Assembly: GCA_016198645.1 (NCBI GenBank)
Contig: JACQIE010000035.1
Span: 1-6,489 of the forward strand
Source of the DNA: Candidatus Aenigmatarchaeota archaeon
GTDB taxonomy: Archaea > Aenigmatarchaeota > Aenigmatarchaeia > GW2011-AR5
Length of the DNA: 6,489 bases
Reading direction: 5' to 3'
This document shows positions 1 through 5,891 of the stretch, in pieces. Each line of letters starts with the position of its first letter. The stretch's first letter is position 1. The translations under genes and the position numbers were made by a program. Below the pieces are notes generated by a model. It did not search any database, was not told where the DNA came from, and saw only the letters and a list, made by a program, of their open reading frames with translations.

Positions 1-372
1 TGCGGCGTTGGTTATCCTTATGCTCACGAAAGCGCCGGGAGAAAACATGTCGTAAAGCTTTACCAGCCTGCCGGCATCCGGCGGATTGCAGTACGCATTC
101 AGCGCCGCTATTTTTTGCGTCTCCACGACGCCGTTCGCGCCCGAAGAAAGCCCGAACAACGCCGCGCTGTCGGGCGACGCCTCCCAGCCGTCCGAACCCG
201 TGCCGTATATTAGCATGTCCGAAACGCGGTAAGATGACGACTTGACGTTCTGCAGCGCCGATTGCTCTTCAAACAGCGGCAGTCGTGATATTACGGCGAC
301 GAGAATGAACGATATAGTGCCTATGAAAACAGCGAGTGCGACGATAAATTCTATGTCCAGAACGGCTTTCAT
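1..372 (-). CDS. Pilin-like exported protein with class III-type N-terminus (partial, runs off left edge)
   Basis: An open frame of 124 codons runs from ATG at 372 to the window edge without a stop; the C-terminus is missing. The N-terminus MKAVLDIEFIVALAVF is a short basic head followed by one hydrophobic helix (about residues 8-29). D6 and E8 sit where Ser+3 and Glu+5 lie in archaeal prepilins if cleavage follows Ala3, so prepilin-peptidase processing is plausible. The rest is predicted to lie outside the membrane. The segment around residues 48-63 (YRVSDMLIYGTGSDGW) and the later KIAALNAYC / LVKLYDMF segments recall, from memory, a recurring family of archaeal pilin-like exported proteins with SDxLxxTPGxPxxW followed by a KIxAL stretch. 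It starts 4 nt after the stop of the second platform gene, with TGTGA (381-377) as a weak ribosome site, so it is probably the next gene of the pilus operon and a minor pilin or assembly factor. The exact role is unknown. Confidence 0.8.
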   Translation of the reverse strand, partial: MKAVLDIEFIVALAVFIGTISFILVAVISRLPLFEEQSALQNVKSSSYRVSDMLIYGTGSDGWEASPDSAALFGLSSGANGVVETQKIAALNAYCNPPDAGRLVKLYDMFSPGAFVSIRITNAA

Positions 373-376
373 TGCA

Positions 377-1330
377 TCACACTAATCCCAGCCTGACCGT
401 CAGCAAGTATACAAGCACGCCGACCGTGAACATTATTATGCTGTGCTTGACGCCGCCGGACACGGAGTCGGTGGATATCTGCCCGGCGATAAGCCCGGAA
501 AAGATTGATTGTATCACGACCATCAGAAAGAACAGCGACTTGTAATACGATGACGGGTCTTCAGGAGCGCCAAACTGGAACGCCGCAGACGTGGTATGGA
601 AAATGTTGCATCCTATGCACGAGGGTCCGGAAACGCCCACGCAGAGCTGGCACGGGTTGGCGCCCATCAGGCCCGTTGGCGACAGCCCGCCCACGGACAG
701 GGAGCCGCCGGAAATTTCCGTCTGCACCAGCGGGATGAGGAATTTCACGAGCGCCAGGGATATGCCCACGAAAATGAAGAATATTGCGTACAGCATCATG
801 ACCTGCTGGTTCAGAAGGCTCGCTTTCTCGTTTTCCACGTCCCGGAGCATTTCTATGTTATTCGCGAGCGCGTCCATTATCTGCGTCACGTTCGTGCCGG
901 AAGAGGACGCCTGGCGTATTATCATCACGGAGCGCGTGATGACGCTGCTCCGCCCGACGCCTTTTGTGAAGCCTTCCAGCACGGATTCAAGCGGGACGTT
1001 CCAGCTTAACTGCGTCGCCATTTTCTCAACGTGCGGCGTCAGAGAGCCGTAATTTGACTTGGACACGATGCGTATTGACTGGAGTATCGTCAGGCCTGCG
1101 CGTTGCGATTCGGCCAAGTCCCGCAACAGGCTGGGAAATTCCTTTTCGTAGAGCTTTATTTTGCGGAATTCCATGAAATTGTAAACGGCGTACGGGACGA
1201 TGAGCATCATCATCCCCAGAAATATAAGATTTGCGGAAACCGGAAAATTGCCGGAGAATGCGACGGCCAGCGAGACGGCTATGATGAAGCCCGCTGCCGA
1301 TAGTATAAGCACCTGCCGTTTCCTTTCCAT
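377..1330 (-). CDS. T2SSF-type pilus platform membrane protein 2 (TadC/FlaJ-like)
   Basis: This 317-residue integral membrane protein should form half of the inner platform that the pilus ATPase drives. Hydrophobic segments lie near residues 7-26, 34-50, 179-201, 265-284 and 297-314. The cytosolic T2SSF helical domain lies between segments 2 and 3 (about 64-175), with the typical pattern FPSLLRDLAESQRAGLTILQSI and, later, RQASSSGTNVTQIMDALANNIE. I chose ATG at 1330 because GGTGA at 1340-1336 lies 5 nt upstream. A GTG at 1339 overlapping the previous stop is the alternative and adds three residues. The loop between segments 3 and 4 (about 202-264) is unusually long and has C-x2-C-x7-C-x2-C (Cys 227, 230, 238, 241), predicted to face outward. 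The gene follows a second T2SSF gene and precedes a pilin-like gene. Archaeal platforms elsewhere often carry both T2SSF units in one protein; here they are split. Confidence 0.9.
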   Translation of the reverse strand: MERKRQVLILSAAGFIIAVSLAVAFSGNFPVSANLIFLGMMMLIVPYAVYNFMEFRKIKLYEKEFPSLLRDLAESQRAGLTILQSIRIVSKSNYGSLTPHVEKMATQLSWNVPLESVLEGFTKGVGRSSVITRSVMIIRQASSSGTNVTQIMDALANNIEMLRDVENEKASLLNQQVMMLYAIFFIFVGISLALVKFLIPLVQTEISGGSLSVGGLSPTGLMGANPCQLCVGVSGPSCIGCNIFHTTSAAFQFGAPEDPSSYYKSLFFLMVVIQSIFSGLIAGQISTDSVSGGVKHSIIMFTVGVLVYLLTVRLGLV

Positions 1331-1335
1331 TTCCG

Positions 1336-1340
1336 TCACC
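1336..1340 (-). promoter_or_regulatory. Ribosome binding site GGTGA of platform gene 2, containing the upstream stop codon
   Basis: GGTGA lies 5 nt before ATG 1330. Its TGA is the stop of platform gene 1, so a terminating ribosome sits on the initiation site of the next gene. Confidence 0.65.
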
Positions 1341-2196
1341 CGTTGGGGGATATTGATTTCACGAGCATCATGAAGCCTATGGAAAGCAGGGGCAGCAATA
1401 TGAAAACGATGAAAGACTGGGTGACCGCCGTTTCCGCGCCGGACGTTATTGCCGCCATGACGGACGAAAGGACGATGAAGAACATCGCGCCCACTATGAT
1501 GAGAGTCAGGTATACTTCCACGAAGAGCGAAAGGTCCTGCGCGTATTTCTTTATCCGGCGCCTGTAATCCGCCATGAGTTCATTTGATTTTCCCGACACG
1601 TAATCGTTTATGTTGCCGCCCGATGCGTAAATATTGTTTATCCCCCACAGCAATTCCTTGAACTCTTTTGACGGCGTGCTATTCGCCCTTCTTTTTATCG
1701 CGGAGTGGAGGGGCATGCCGAAAACTTCAACGTCCCTCACTATAGTGCGGCAGTCCTTGGCCACCTCGCCATACTCGCCGAATTGGGAAAGGGTTCGGAA
1801 AAAAAATATGGGAGGGGCGTCTTTCGTGGCTATTGAGGACAGGTAAGAAACCGCAAAAGGCAGGACCTTGCGTATGTTCACCTCGCGCGCCTTTGCCTGT
1901 GTGCCAGGATACGAGTAAAAAAGAAAGAGCAGGCCGCCGGCTATGGAGCCGGACAGCGTTAGTGATAGGAACACAGCCATCAACGGCTGTATTGAGAACA
2001 ACCCGAATATGAACGAGAATACCACCATTTCCACCACGAACGTGGATACGGTGAAGAATCCGGACAACGCAAGCCATTCTTCAAGCGTATACGTCATGTT
2101 CGCTTTCTGCAGTTCTTCCCGCACATCCGGAAAATACGCTGCCGCTGTTTTTGCGTAGCCGCCGAAGACGCGGTAAGATACGCTCTGCAGGGTCAT
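1336..2196 (-). CDS. T2SSF-type pilus platform membrane protein 1 (TadC/FlaJ-like)
   Basis: This 286-residue membrane protein is the first of two adjacent T2SSF platform subunits, expected to dock the ATPase and seat pilins during assembly. Hydrophobic segments lie at about residues 42-66, 70-95, 222-250 and 259-279, with a cytosolic helical T2SSF domain between (about 103-218: KVLPFAVSYLSSIATKDAPP, then FGMPLHSAIKRRANSTPSKE and INNIYASGGNINDYV). The ATG overlaps the ATPase stop as ATGA, and a purine-rich site GGGGGAG (2207-2201) lies 4 nt before it, so this start is firm. Its stop TGA (1338-1336) lies inside the GGTGA ribosome site of the next gene. The tight coupling to both neighbours suggests equal amounts of ATPase and the two platform halves. 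It lacks the long Cys-bearing loop of its partner, so the two proteins are not simple duplicates. Confidence 0.92.
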   Translation of the reverse strand: MTLQSVSYRVFGGYAKTAAAYFPDVREELQKANMTYTLEEWLALSGFFTVSTFVVEMVVFSFIFGLFSIQPLMAVFLSLTLSGSIAGGLLFLFYSYPGTQAKAREVNIRKVLPFAVSYLSSIATKDAPPIFFFRTLSQFGEYGEVAKDCRTIVRDVEVFGMPLHSAIKRRANSTPSKEFKELLWGINNIYASGGNINDYVSGKSNELMADYRRRIKKYAQDLSLFVEVYLTLIIVGAMFFIVLSSVMAAITSGAETAVTQSFIVFILLPLLSIGFMMLVKSISPNG

Positions 2197-3908
2197 GCAT
2201 CTCCCCCTATCTTGGCAAGCAGGCCCTCCGGTGAAGTATAGAAAGCGTCTATGACGGCACCCACTTCCCTGTAATCCTTGATGCCCCGTTCAAGCATCCA
2301 GTTTATTATCATGCCGCGTTTCTCTATCTCCCGGCGGATTTCATCGGGCGTTAACCCTATCGAGTCCGATATTTTGCGGAGCAGCACGCTTTTGTTGCCG
2401 ACTGCATACTTGTCATTCCGCGCATCCCACGTCATGATTTCGTCCATTACAGGAGCCTTGGAGTCTTCATCGAATCCGATGACTTCAACGAGTGAACTGA
2501 CCCTTCGGATGTATTTCCTGCCTTTCTTTACGCGCTTTATGAATATTATGACGTCGAGATTCTGCAGCAGATAAGGCGGCAGCCCTATGGGCTCGGATGT
2601 AAGCCTGTCCACAAGCTTGTTGAAATCTTCTGCGTGGACCGTAGATAGTCCTGGATGGCCTACTGCCATCTGCTGGAAAAGCACGTAAGCTTCCTTGCCC
2701 CGGACCTCGCCCACTATTATATAATCCGGCCTTTGACGTAAAGACTCTTTCAGAAGGCTGAACATGTCCACCTGTACGCCCGTCTCGTCCACGGAGACGC
2801 GCGCCACTTCCGGCACCCAATGGGAGTGCGGCAATCGCAGCTCTGCCGTGTCTTCTATGCTCACTATCTTCATCTGCGGATTGATGAACAGCGAGAGCAC
2901 GTTCAGGAAAGACGTCTTGCCGGTTGCCGTGCCGCCGGACAGCAGGAAGCTTTTGCCGTATTCCAGAAGAAACCACGCGTATGCAAGCATGGTGGTGTCG
3001 CACGTCCCGTAGTTGATGAGGTCGACAGGCGTAAGCGGCTTGTCCGTGAACATTCTGATTGTGAAGTTGCTCCCTCTTCTGGCTATGTCGCTGCCAAGCG
3101 TCGCTTGGACTCTGCTGCCGTCGGGCAGCGTGCCGTCAAGAAGAGGATGCGATATGGATATTGTCTTTCCGCACCGTTCACTAAGGCGATTGACGAACGA
3201 ATCCAGTTCCGTTGCATTGTCAAACTTGATGTTCGTTCTTATCGAGCCAAGTTTCGGGTTCCTGTGATAAACGTATATGGATATATTCTCGCCGTCGCAT
3301 GATATGTCCTCGATATTTTTGTCCGCCAGCAGCGGCTCCACGCGCTCCATCCCGATGAAATCACGGAAAACATAGTATTTCAGCACAGCCTTCTTCTCCT
3401 CGCTCAGGGCATAGCCGAAATAGCTTAACGCGCGTCGCACGGACTTGTCTATGTATCCTTCCACGTTGGTGTTGCGCACCTCGGAAAAGTTTATGTCAAC
3501 CTTTTCCTGTATGTAATCTTTGATGTTTTGAATCATCTTTTTTTCGTTCTCGTTTACCTCCGGCTCAATCACCCGGTATACCATTTCTTTTGCCGCAGGG
3601 TCGTACTCTATGCGCACATATATGGGCACTCCGGCGGCAAATCCCGGAAATTTCAGCGGATACGTGAGTTCCTTAACGTCGCTCTCCTGCGCCTTCTCTT
3701 CCTCCTGCTTTTGCATGGCTATCACAGGCACGTTTATGCCGTTGTCTATTAACGCTCTAAATTCGGCGGATGGCGTTCCGCGGCGGGCATGCGTTTCCTG
3801 CGCCGGTAACGGCGTGCCTATGAATCCCGTAGGCGCCGCTACCGGCGCAGCCGTTTTTACGCGTATTTTCGGGAAAGACGGCGGCTTAAGAGAAATCCTG
3901 AAACCCAC
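2193..3908 (-). CDS. Type II/IV secretion ATPase for archaeal type IV pilus assembly (FlaI/TadA/GspE-like)
   Basis: This is the cytosolic hexameric ATPase that powers pilin extraction and insertion. From the GTG start (571 residues) the family motifs appear in order: Walker A GGTATGKTS at about 325-333, Asp box SIEDTAEL at 350-357, Walker B YIIVGEVRG at 396-404, and His box GHPGLSTVHAED at 417-428. An N-terminal domain covers about 120-290, with ADKNIEDISCDGENISIYV typical of the family. The first 80 or so residues are rich in Pro/Ala and look flexible, followed by a charged stretch (KQEEEKAQESD). I prefer GTG at 3908: GGTGA (3917-3913) lies 4 nt upstream, the same spacing as before the gene at 5377. 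A TTG at 3926 would lie upstream of that site and is less likely. The stop overlaps the ATG of platform gene 1. All catalytic motifs are intact. Whether this is a pilus or an archaellum motor cannot be decided from the ATPase alone; the pilin neighbours favour a pilus. Confidence 0.95.
   Translation of the reverse strand: MGFRISLKPPSFPKIRVKTAAPVAAPTGFIGTPLPAQETHARRGTPSAEFRALIDNGINVPVIAMQKQEEEKAQESDVKELTYPLKFPGFAAGVPIYVRIEYDPAAKEMVYRVIEPEVNENEKKMIQNIKDYIQEKVDINFSEVRNTNVEGYIDKSVRRALSYFGYALSEEKKAVLKYYVFRDFIGMERVEPLLADKNIEDISCDGENISIYVYHRNPKLGSIRTNIKFDNATELDSFVNRLSERCGKTISISHPLLDGTLPDGSRVQATLGSDIARRGSNFTIRMFTDKPLTPVDLINYGTCDTTMLAYAWFLLEYGKSFLLSGGTATGKTSFLNVLSLFINPQMKIVSIEDTAELRLPHSHWVPEVARVSVDETGVQVDMFSLLKESLRQRPDYIIVGEVRGKEAYVLFQQMAVGHPGLSTVHAEDFNKLVDRLTSEPIGLPPYLLQNLDVIIFIKRVKKGRKYIRRVSSLVEVIGFDEDSKAPVMDEIMTWDARNDKYAVGNKSVLLRKISDSIGLTPDEIRREIEKRGMIINWMLERGIKDYREVGAVIDAFYTSPEGLLAKIGGDA
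2201..2207 (-). promoter_or_regulatory. Ribosome binding site GGGGGAG of platform gene 1
   Basis: A purine-rich GGGGGAG inside the end of the ATPase gene lies 4 nt before ATG 2196. A second ATG at 2200-2198 is out of frame and is not used. Confidence 0.6.
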
Positions 3909-3912
3909 ATAA

Positions 3913-3917
3913 TCACC
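3913..3917 (-). promoter_or_regulatory. Ribosome binding site GGTGA of the ATPase gene, containing the upstream stop codon
   Basis: GGTGA lies 4 nt before GTG 3908 and decides that start. Its last three bases are the TGA stop of the preceding pilin-like gene. Confidence 0.7.
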
Positions 3918-4356
3918 TGCTTGCAATCGTTATCGAGTCGCCCGTCTTTCTTGCCATGGCGTATTCCTGCGCGCTATCCACGAATCCGTTAATATTATGA
4001 GGGTTGGCGGTATTAAAAATTTCCGCGCGCACGCTCGTTCCTGACGTGCTCGTTGCGTTGAGGAAGCAGCTCTCGCCCGGCGTGCACGTTCCCCCGTTGC
4101 CGTCTTCCGCCCGTATTACATAACCGTTTCCGGATATCTGCACGGGTATCTTGACGTATGATTCGGCGTTTTCGTGCCGCGACGCCTTGACGATAGCCGT
4201 TGACACGGCTTCTGACGCGGTTTTTAGCTGGCTTTCGTCCGCAATGCCCGTCAGAAAGACGCGGGCATTGAAGAAGCTGTTTATGACGTAAGCGGTTAAA
4301 AGCACGCCTATACCGAAAAAAAGAAGTTCCATGACGAGCCTATATTGACCTCTCAT
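3913..4356 (-). CDS. Small pilin-like exported protein with RGQ-type class III signal sequence
   Basis: This 147-residue protein begins MRGQYRLVMELLFFGIG. Arg-Gly|Gln is a typical archaeal prepilin-peptidase site (cleavage after Gly3), Glu10 lies at the head of the helix, and one hydrophobic segment spans about residues 8-28. The remainder is a small outward-facing domain rich in Ser, Thr, Gly and Asn, with one Cys pair (Cys91 and Cys97), likely a disulfide. The ATG at 4356 coincides with the transcription start expected from a TATA box at 4386-4379, so the mRNA may be leaderless. A gap of 33 nt separates it from the previous gene and holds a 19-bp palindrome. Its stop TGA (3915-3913) is part of the ATPase ribosome site. 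It is probably a pilin subunit; whether major or minor cannot be told. I do not recognise the mature domain. Confidence 0.8.
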   Translation of the reverse strand: MRGQYRLVMELLFFGIGVLLTAYVINSFFNARVFLTGIADESQLKTASEAVSTAIVKASRHENAESYVKIPVQISGNGYVIRAEDGNGGTCTPGESCFLNATSTSGTSVRAEIFNTANPHNINGFVDSAQEYAMARKTGDSITIASR

Positions 4357-4361
4357 GCTGC

Positions 4362-4380
4362 TAATATCCCGCGGATATTA
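4362..4380. promoter_or_regulatory. 19-bp palindrome B over the promoter of the RGQ-type pilin gene
   Basis: The plus strand reads TAATATCCCGCGGATATTA: perfect 8-bp arms around a 3-bp centre. It fills most of the 33-nt gap between two pilin-like genes, overlaps the end of the TATA box and ends 5 bp before the ATG at 4356. It is the partner of the palindrome at 5398-5416. Confidence 0.5.
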
Positions 4381-4386
4381 TATTAA
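4379..4386 (-). promoter_or_regulatory. Internal TATA box before the RGQ-type pilin gene, predicted leaderless start
   Basis: The minus strand reads TTAATATA. Its centre lies 26 to 27 bp before the ATG at 4356, so a leaderless transcript starting at that codon is predicted. No GGTGA-type ribosome site precedes this ATG, unlike most other genes here, which fits. Confidence 0.5.
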
Positions 4387-4389
4387 GGT

Positions 4390-4995
4390 TCACGAATCGA
4401 TGGCAAAGCTCATCAGTGTTTTCTTCTCGTTTCCGGAAGTGTCGTCGCCCGTTTTCTCTATGATTATCGTGCTCCCCTTTGAACCCAACTGGTTGCCCGC
4501 GCTCTCAAGCACGACTTTCCGCGATTCGAGCGTGCCTCCTATCTTCAGTTCCACCGGTTCAAGCGTGTACGTTATTGCGTATTTCCTGCATTCCACGCCC
4601 GTGTCAACGCACGTGCTTAGGACGCAAAGTGTCAGCGGCGAGTTGTCCTGCCATACGCCCTGCGTTGCGCCGCAGTCGTTTCTCCCGAGCGGTATCGCGC
4701 TTTCCGAATCAAAAACGGTGCCGGAGGAAAGGAATTCCAAGTCAACGCGTTGCGCCGCTTCGTCAAAGAGCACGTCCGCGTCAACGGTGACCGGTATCCG
4801 CACGCGCCCGCCGTGATTTGCAACGTCCTTTATCGCGCTTTCCAGATTCAGCATGAACGTTTTCGAATTTTCAATCGTTGAAGCGTCGCGCGTCTTGTCA
4901 AGCAGCGGCAGTCCCACGGCAGTCACAGAAGTGACCACGGCTATAAGCACGGCCGTAAGAAGCAGCTGGGAGACAACCTGTTCCACTCCCTTCAT
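4390..4995 (-). CDS. Pilin-like exported protein with four cysteines
   Basis: This 201-residue protein begins MKGVEQVVSQLLLTAVLIAVVTSV: Lys-Gly at positions 2-3, then a hydrophobic helix to about residue 31, as in archaeal type IV pilins cleaved after Gly3. The mature part starts with a polar helix (about 33-60) and continues as a probable beta-rich outer domain. Four cysteines (108, 124, 129, 136) lie in 29 residues and could form two disulfides. The ATG lies 4 nt after the stop of the coiled-coil gene. The stop TGA (5002-5000) is the end of a GATGA ribosome site, so translation is probably coupled. The position between the coiled-coil protein and another pilin-like gene, with the motor genes beyond, supports a role as a pilus subunit. 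I do not recognise a named family for the mature domain. Confidence 0.82.
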   Translation of the reverse strand: MKGVEQVVSQLLLTAVLIAVVTSVTAVGLPLLDKTRDASTIENSKTFMLNLESAIKDVANHGGRVRIPVTVDADVLFDEAAQRVDLEFLSSGTVFDSESAIPLGRNDCGATQGVWQDNSPLTLCVLSTCVDTGVECRKYAITYTLEPVELKIGGTLESRKVVLESAGNQLGSKGSTIIIEKTGDDTSGNEKKTLMSFAIDS

Positions 4996-4999
4996 TACA

Positions 5000-5377
5000 T
5001 CATCTCTTCAGCTTCATGTTTGGCATTGTCGTAAGAATGAGCGCGTTCAGCCTTTTTTCCAGTTTCGTCAGTTTCTCGTCCATTTTTGAGCGTTCATCAG
5101 GCTTGGCTTTCGCTTCCTCTTCGCCGGATAGCTCAACGCGCTGGATAAAGTCCGTAAGCTTTTCGGAAAGCGCGTCCACGGATTCCATGAGCTTTGAAAC
5201 CCTGTCCGCCAGGTCCGAGTTCATCCTAACCATCTCATCGACAACGGCTTGGTTGGACTTGACTATCTCCATCATGGTTTTCATGCCCTCGCCGCCCTGC
5301 GTTTGTTCCATCTGCTCAAGCTTTTTCTCCAACCGCCTTATCGGCCCGATGGGCACCAGCTCATAGTCTTCTTCCAT
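5000..5377 (-). CDS. Small charged coiled-coil protein of the pilus operon, function unknown
   Basis: This 125-residue protein has no signal peptide or membrane helix and should be cytosolic. It opens MEEDYELVPIGPIRRLEKKL, where the VPxxPIRRLEKKLEQME block looks like a conserved docking element. Long heptad-like stretches follow: about residues 34-84 (MMEIVKSNQAVVDEMV, then LADRVSKLMESVDALSEKL) and 97-113 (SKMDEKLTKLEKRLNAL), separated by a charged linker rich in Glu, Lys and Pro. The start is ATG at 5377, 4 nt after GGTGA (5386-5382). An upstream TTG at 5392 is rejected because it precedes that site. The gene has its own TATA box and a palindrome over it, and the next pilin-like gene is 4 nt away. 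By position and shape it may be a cytosolic scaffold or regulator of the motor, loosely comparable with the soluble archaellum proteins, but no homology to them is visible. Confidence 0.82.
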   Translation of the reverse strand: MEEDYELVPIGPIRRLEKKLEQMEQTQGGEGMKTMMEIVKSNQAVVDEMVRMNSDLADRVSKLMESVDALSEKLTDFIQRVELSGEEEAKAKPDERSKMDEKLTKLEKRLNALILTTMPNMKLKR

Positions 5378-5381
5378 AGAA

Positions 5382-5386
5382 TCACC
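5382..5386 (-). promoter_or_regulatory. Ribosome binding site GGTGA of the coiled-coil gene
   Basis: GGTGA complements the archaeal 16S 3' end and lies 4 nt before ATG 5377. It rules out the upstream TTG at 5392. Confidence 0.7.
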
Positions 5387-5397
5387 ATTCAATTAAT

Positions 5398-5416
5398 TAT
5401 TATCCCGCCGATAATA
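5398..5416. promoter_or_regulatory. 19-bp palindrome A over the promoter of the coiled-coil gene
   Basis: The plus strand reads TATTATCCCGCCGATAATA: perfect 7-bp arms around a 5-bp centre. It matches the palindrome at 4362-4380 at 16 of 19 positions and lies in the same place relative to a TATA box. A bound protein would hide the end of the TATA box and the start region, so a repressor operator is the simplest reading. Confidence 0.5.
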
Positions 5417-5420
5417 TAAA
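5413..5420 (-). promoter_or_regulatory. TATA box of the coiled-coil gene
   Basis: The minus strand reads TTTATATT within a longer T/A tract. The predicted start is near 5390, giving a leader of about 13 nt that contains GGTGA at 5386-5382. The box overlaps the palindrome at 5398-5416. Confidence 0.6.
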
Positions 5421-5422
5421 AA
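5418..5422 (-). terminator. Possible T-run terminator after the pilin-adhesin gene
   Basis: Five consecutive T residues follow the pilin-adhesin stop (5432-5430) by 7 nt. Archaeal RNA polymerase can stop at T-runs without a hairpin. The run is short and merges with the next TATA box, so this is tentative; if real, the adhesin is a separate transcription unit. Confidence 0.3.
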
Positions 5423-5429
5423 GCTGCTC

Positions 5430-5891
5430 TCACGTCTCAAAGCAATAAACACGAAAGAAACTATTGCACATGCTATAGCCTAACTTTGTCCACTTAGAGT
5501 CTGTATTAGACCTGCTTCCTACAAGTCCATTTTTCGCATTATCGGATGACGTCCACTCCTCGCAATAGCGGATGTCTTTCATACCCGTCGCTTGGGTTCC
5601 CGTCCATACGAACCCGCTAAGACTGATTGCGCCCTTTTCATCTATATTAATAGGGTTGTTAATATTGCCGTTCGTCAGGTCGACCTTGCTTGTTGCCACG
5701 GTTGCCTTATCACTGGGGCGGAAATACCTGATGTCCGGTATGCGGTCCTTCGCGTCTACGGTGCTTGTGGACAGCCACGCTACCCACGTGCCGCCAAGCC
5801 CGGCAGCCTCGGCAAGGCCTTGGCACTTGGCATCCGCGCCCGCCAGCCCGCCAAGGTTGCCGTTATATGCCGATGAGCTAAGGAAGACGCG
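5430..5891 (-). other. DUF1554 domain-coding part of the pilin-adhesin
   Basis: This stretch encodes the C-terminal DUF1554 module from RVFLSSSAYNGNLGG to the final CFET. It is complete: it starts with the family's VFLSS..YNGNLGGL opening, keeps the central AWLS and WTGT blocks and ends with the paired Cys of the closing strand. The boundary with the Thr-rich linker is sharp. Confidence 0.85.

Noticed and set aside
1799..1806. Run of eight A (T on the coding strand) in platform gene 1 as a frameshift or slippage site
   Set aside because: The frame is intact on both sides and encodes Phe codons in a plausible place. Only an assembly-check caution.
4362..4380. Palindrome B read as a hairpin terminator
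   Set aside because: No T-run follows it in the gene direction, and the similar copy at 5398-5416 also lies over a TATA box, so an operator reading fits better.
4355..4816. A plus-strand open frame of 153 codons opposite the pilin-like gene
   Set aside because: It is antisense to a well-supported gene with a signal sequence, its own product is Ser/Pro-rich without motifs, and it begins in the palindrome region. The same applies to the long plus-strand frames at 2820-3302 and 591-1052.
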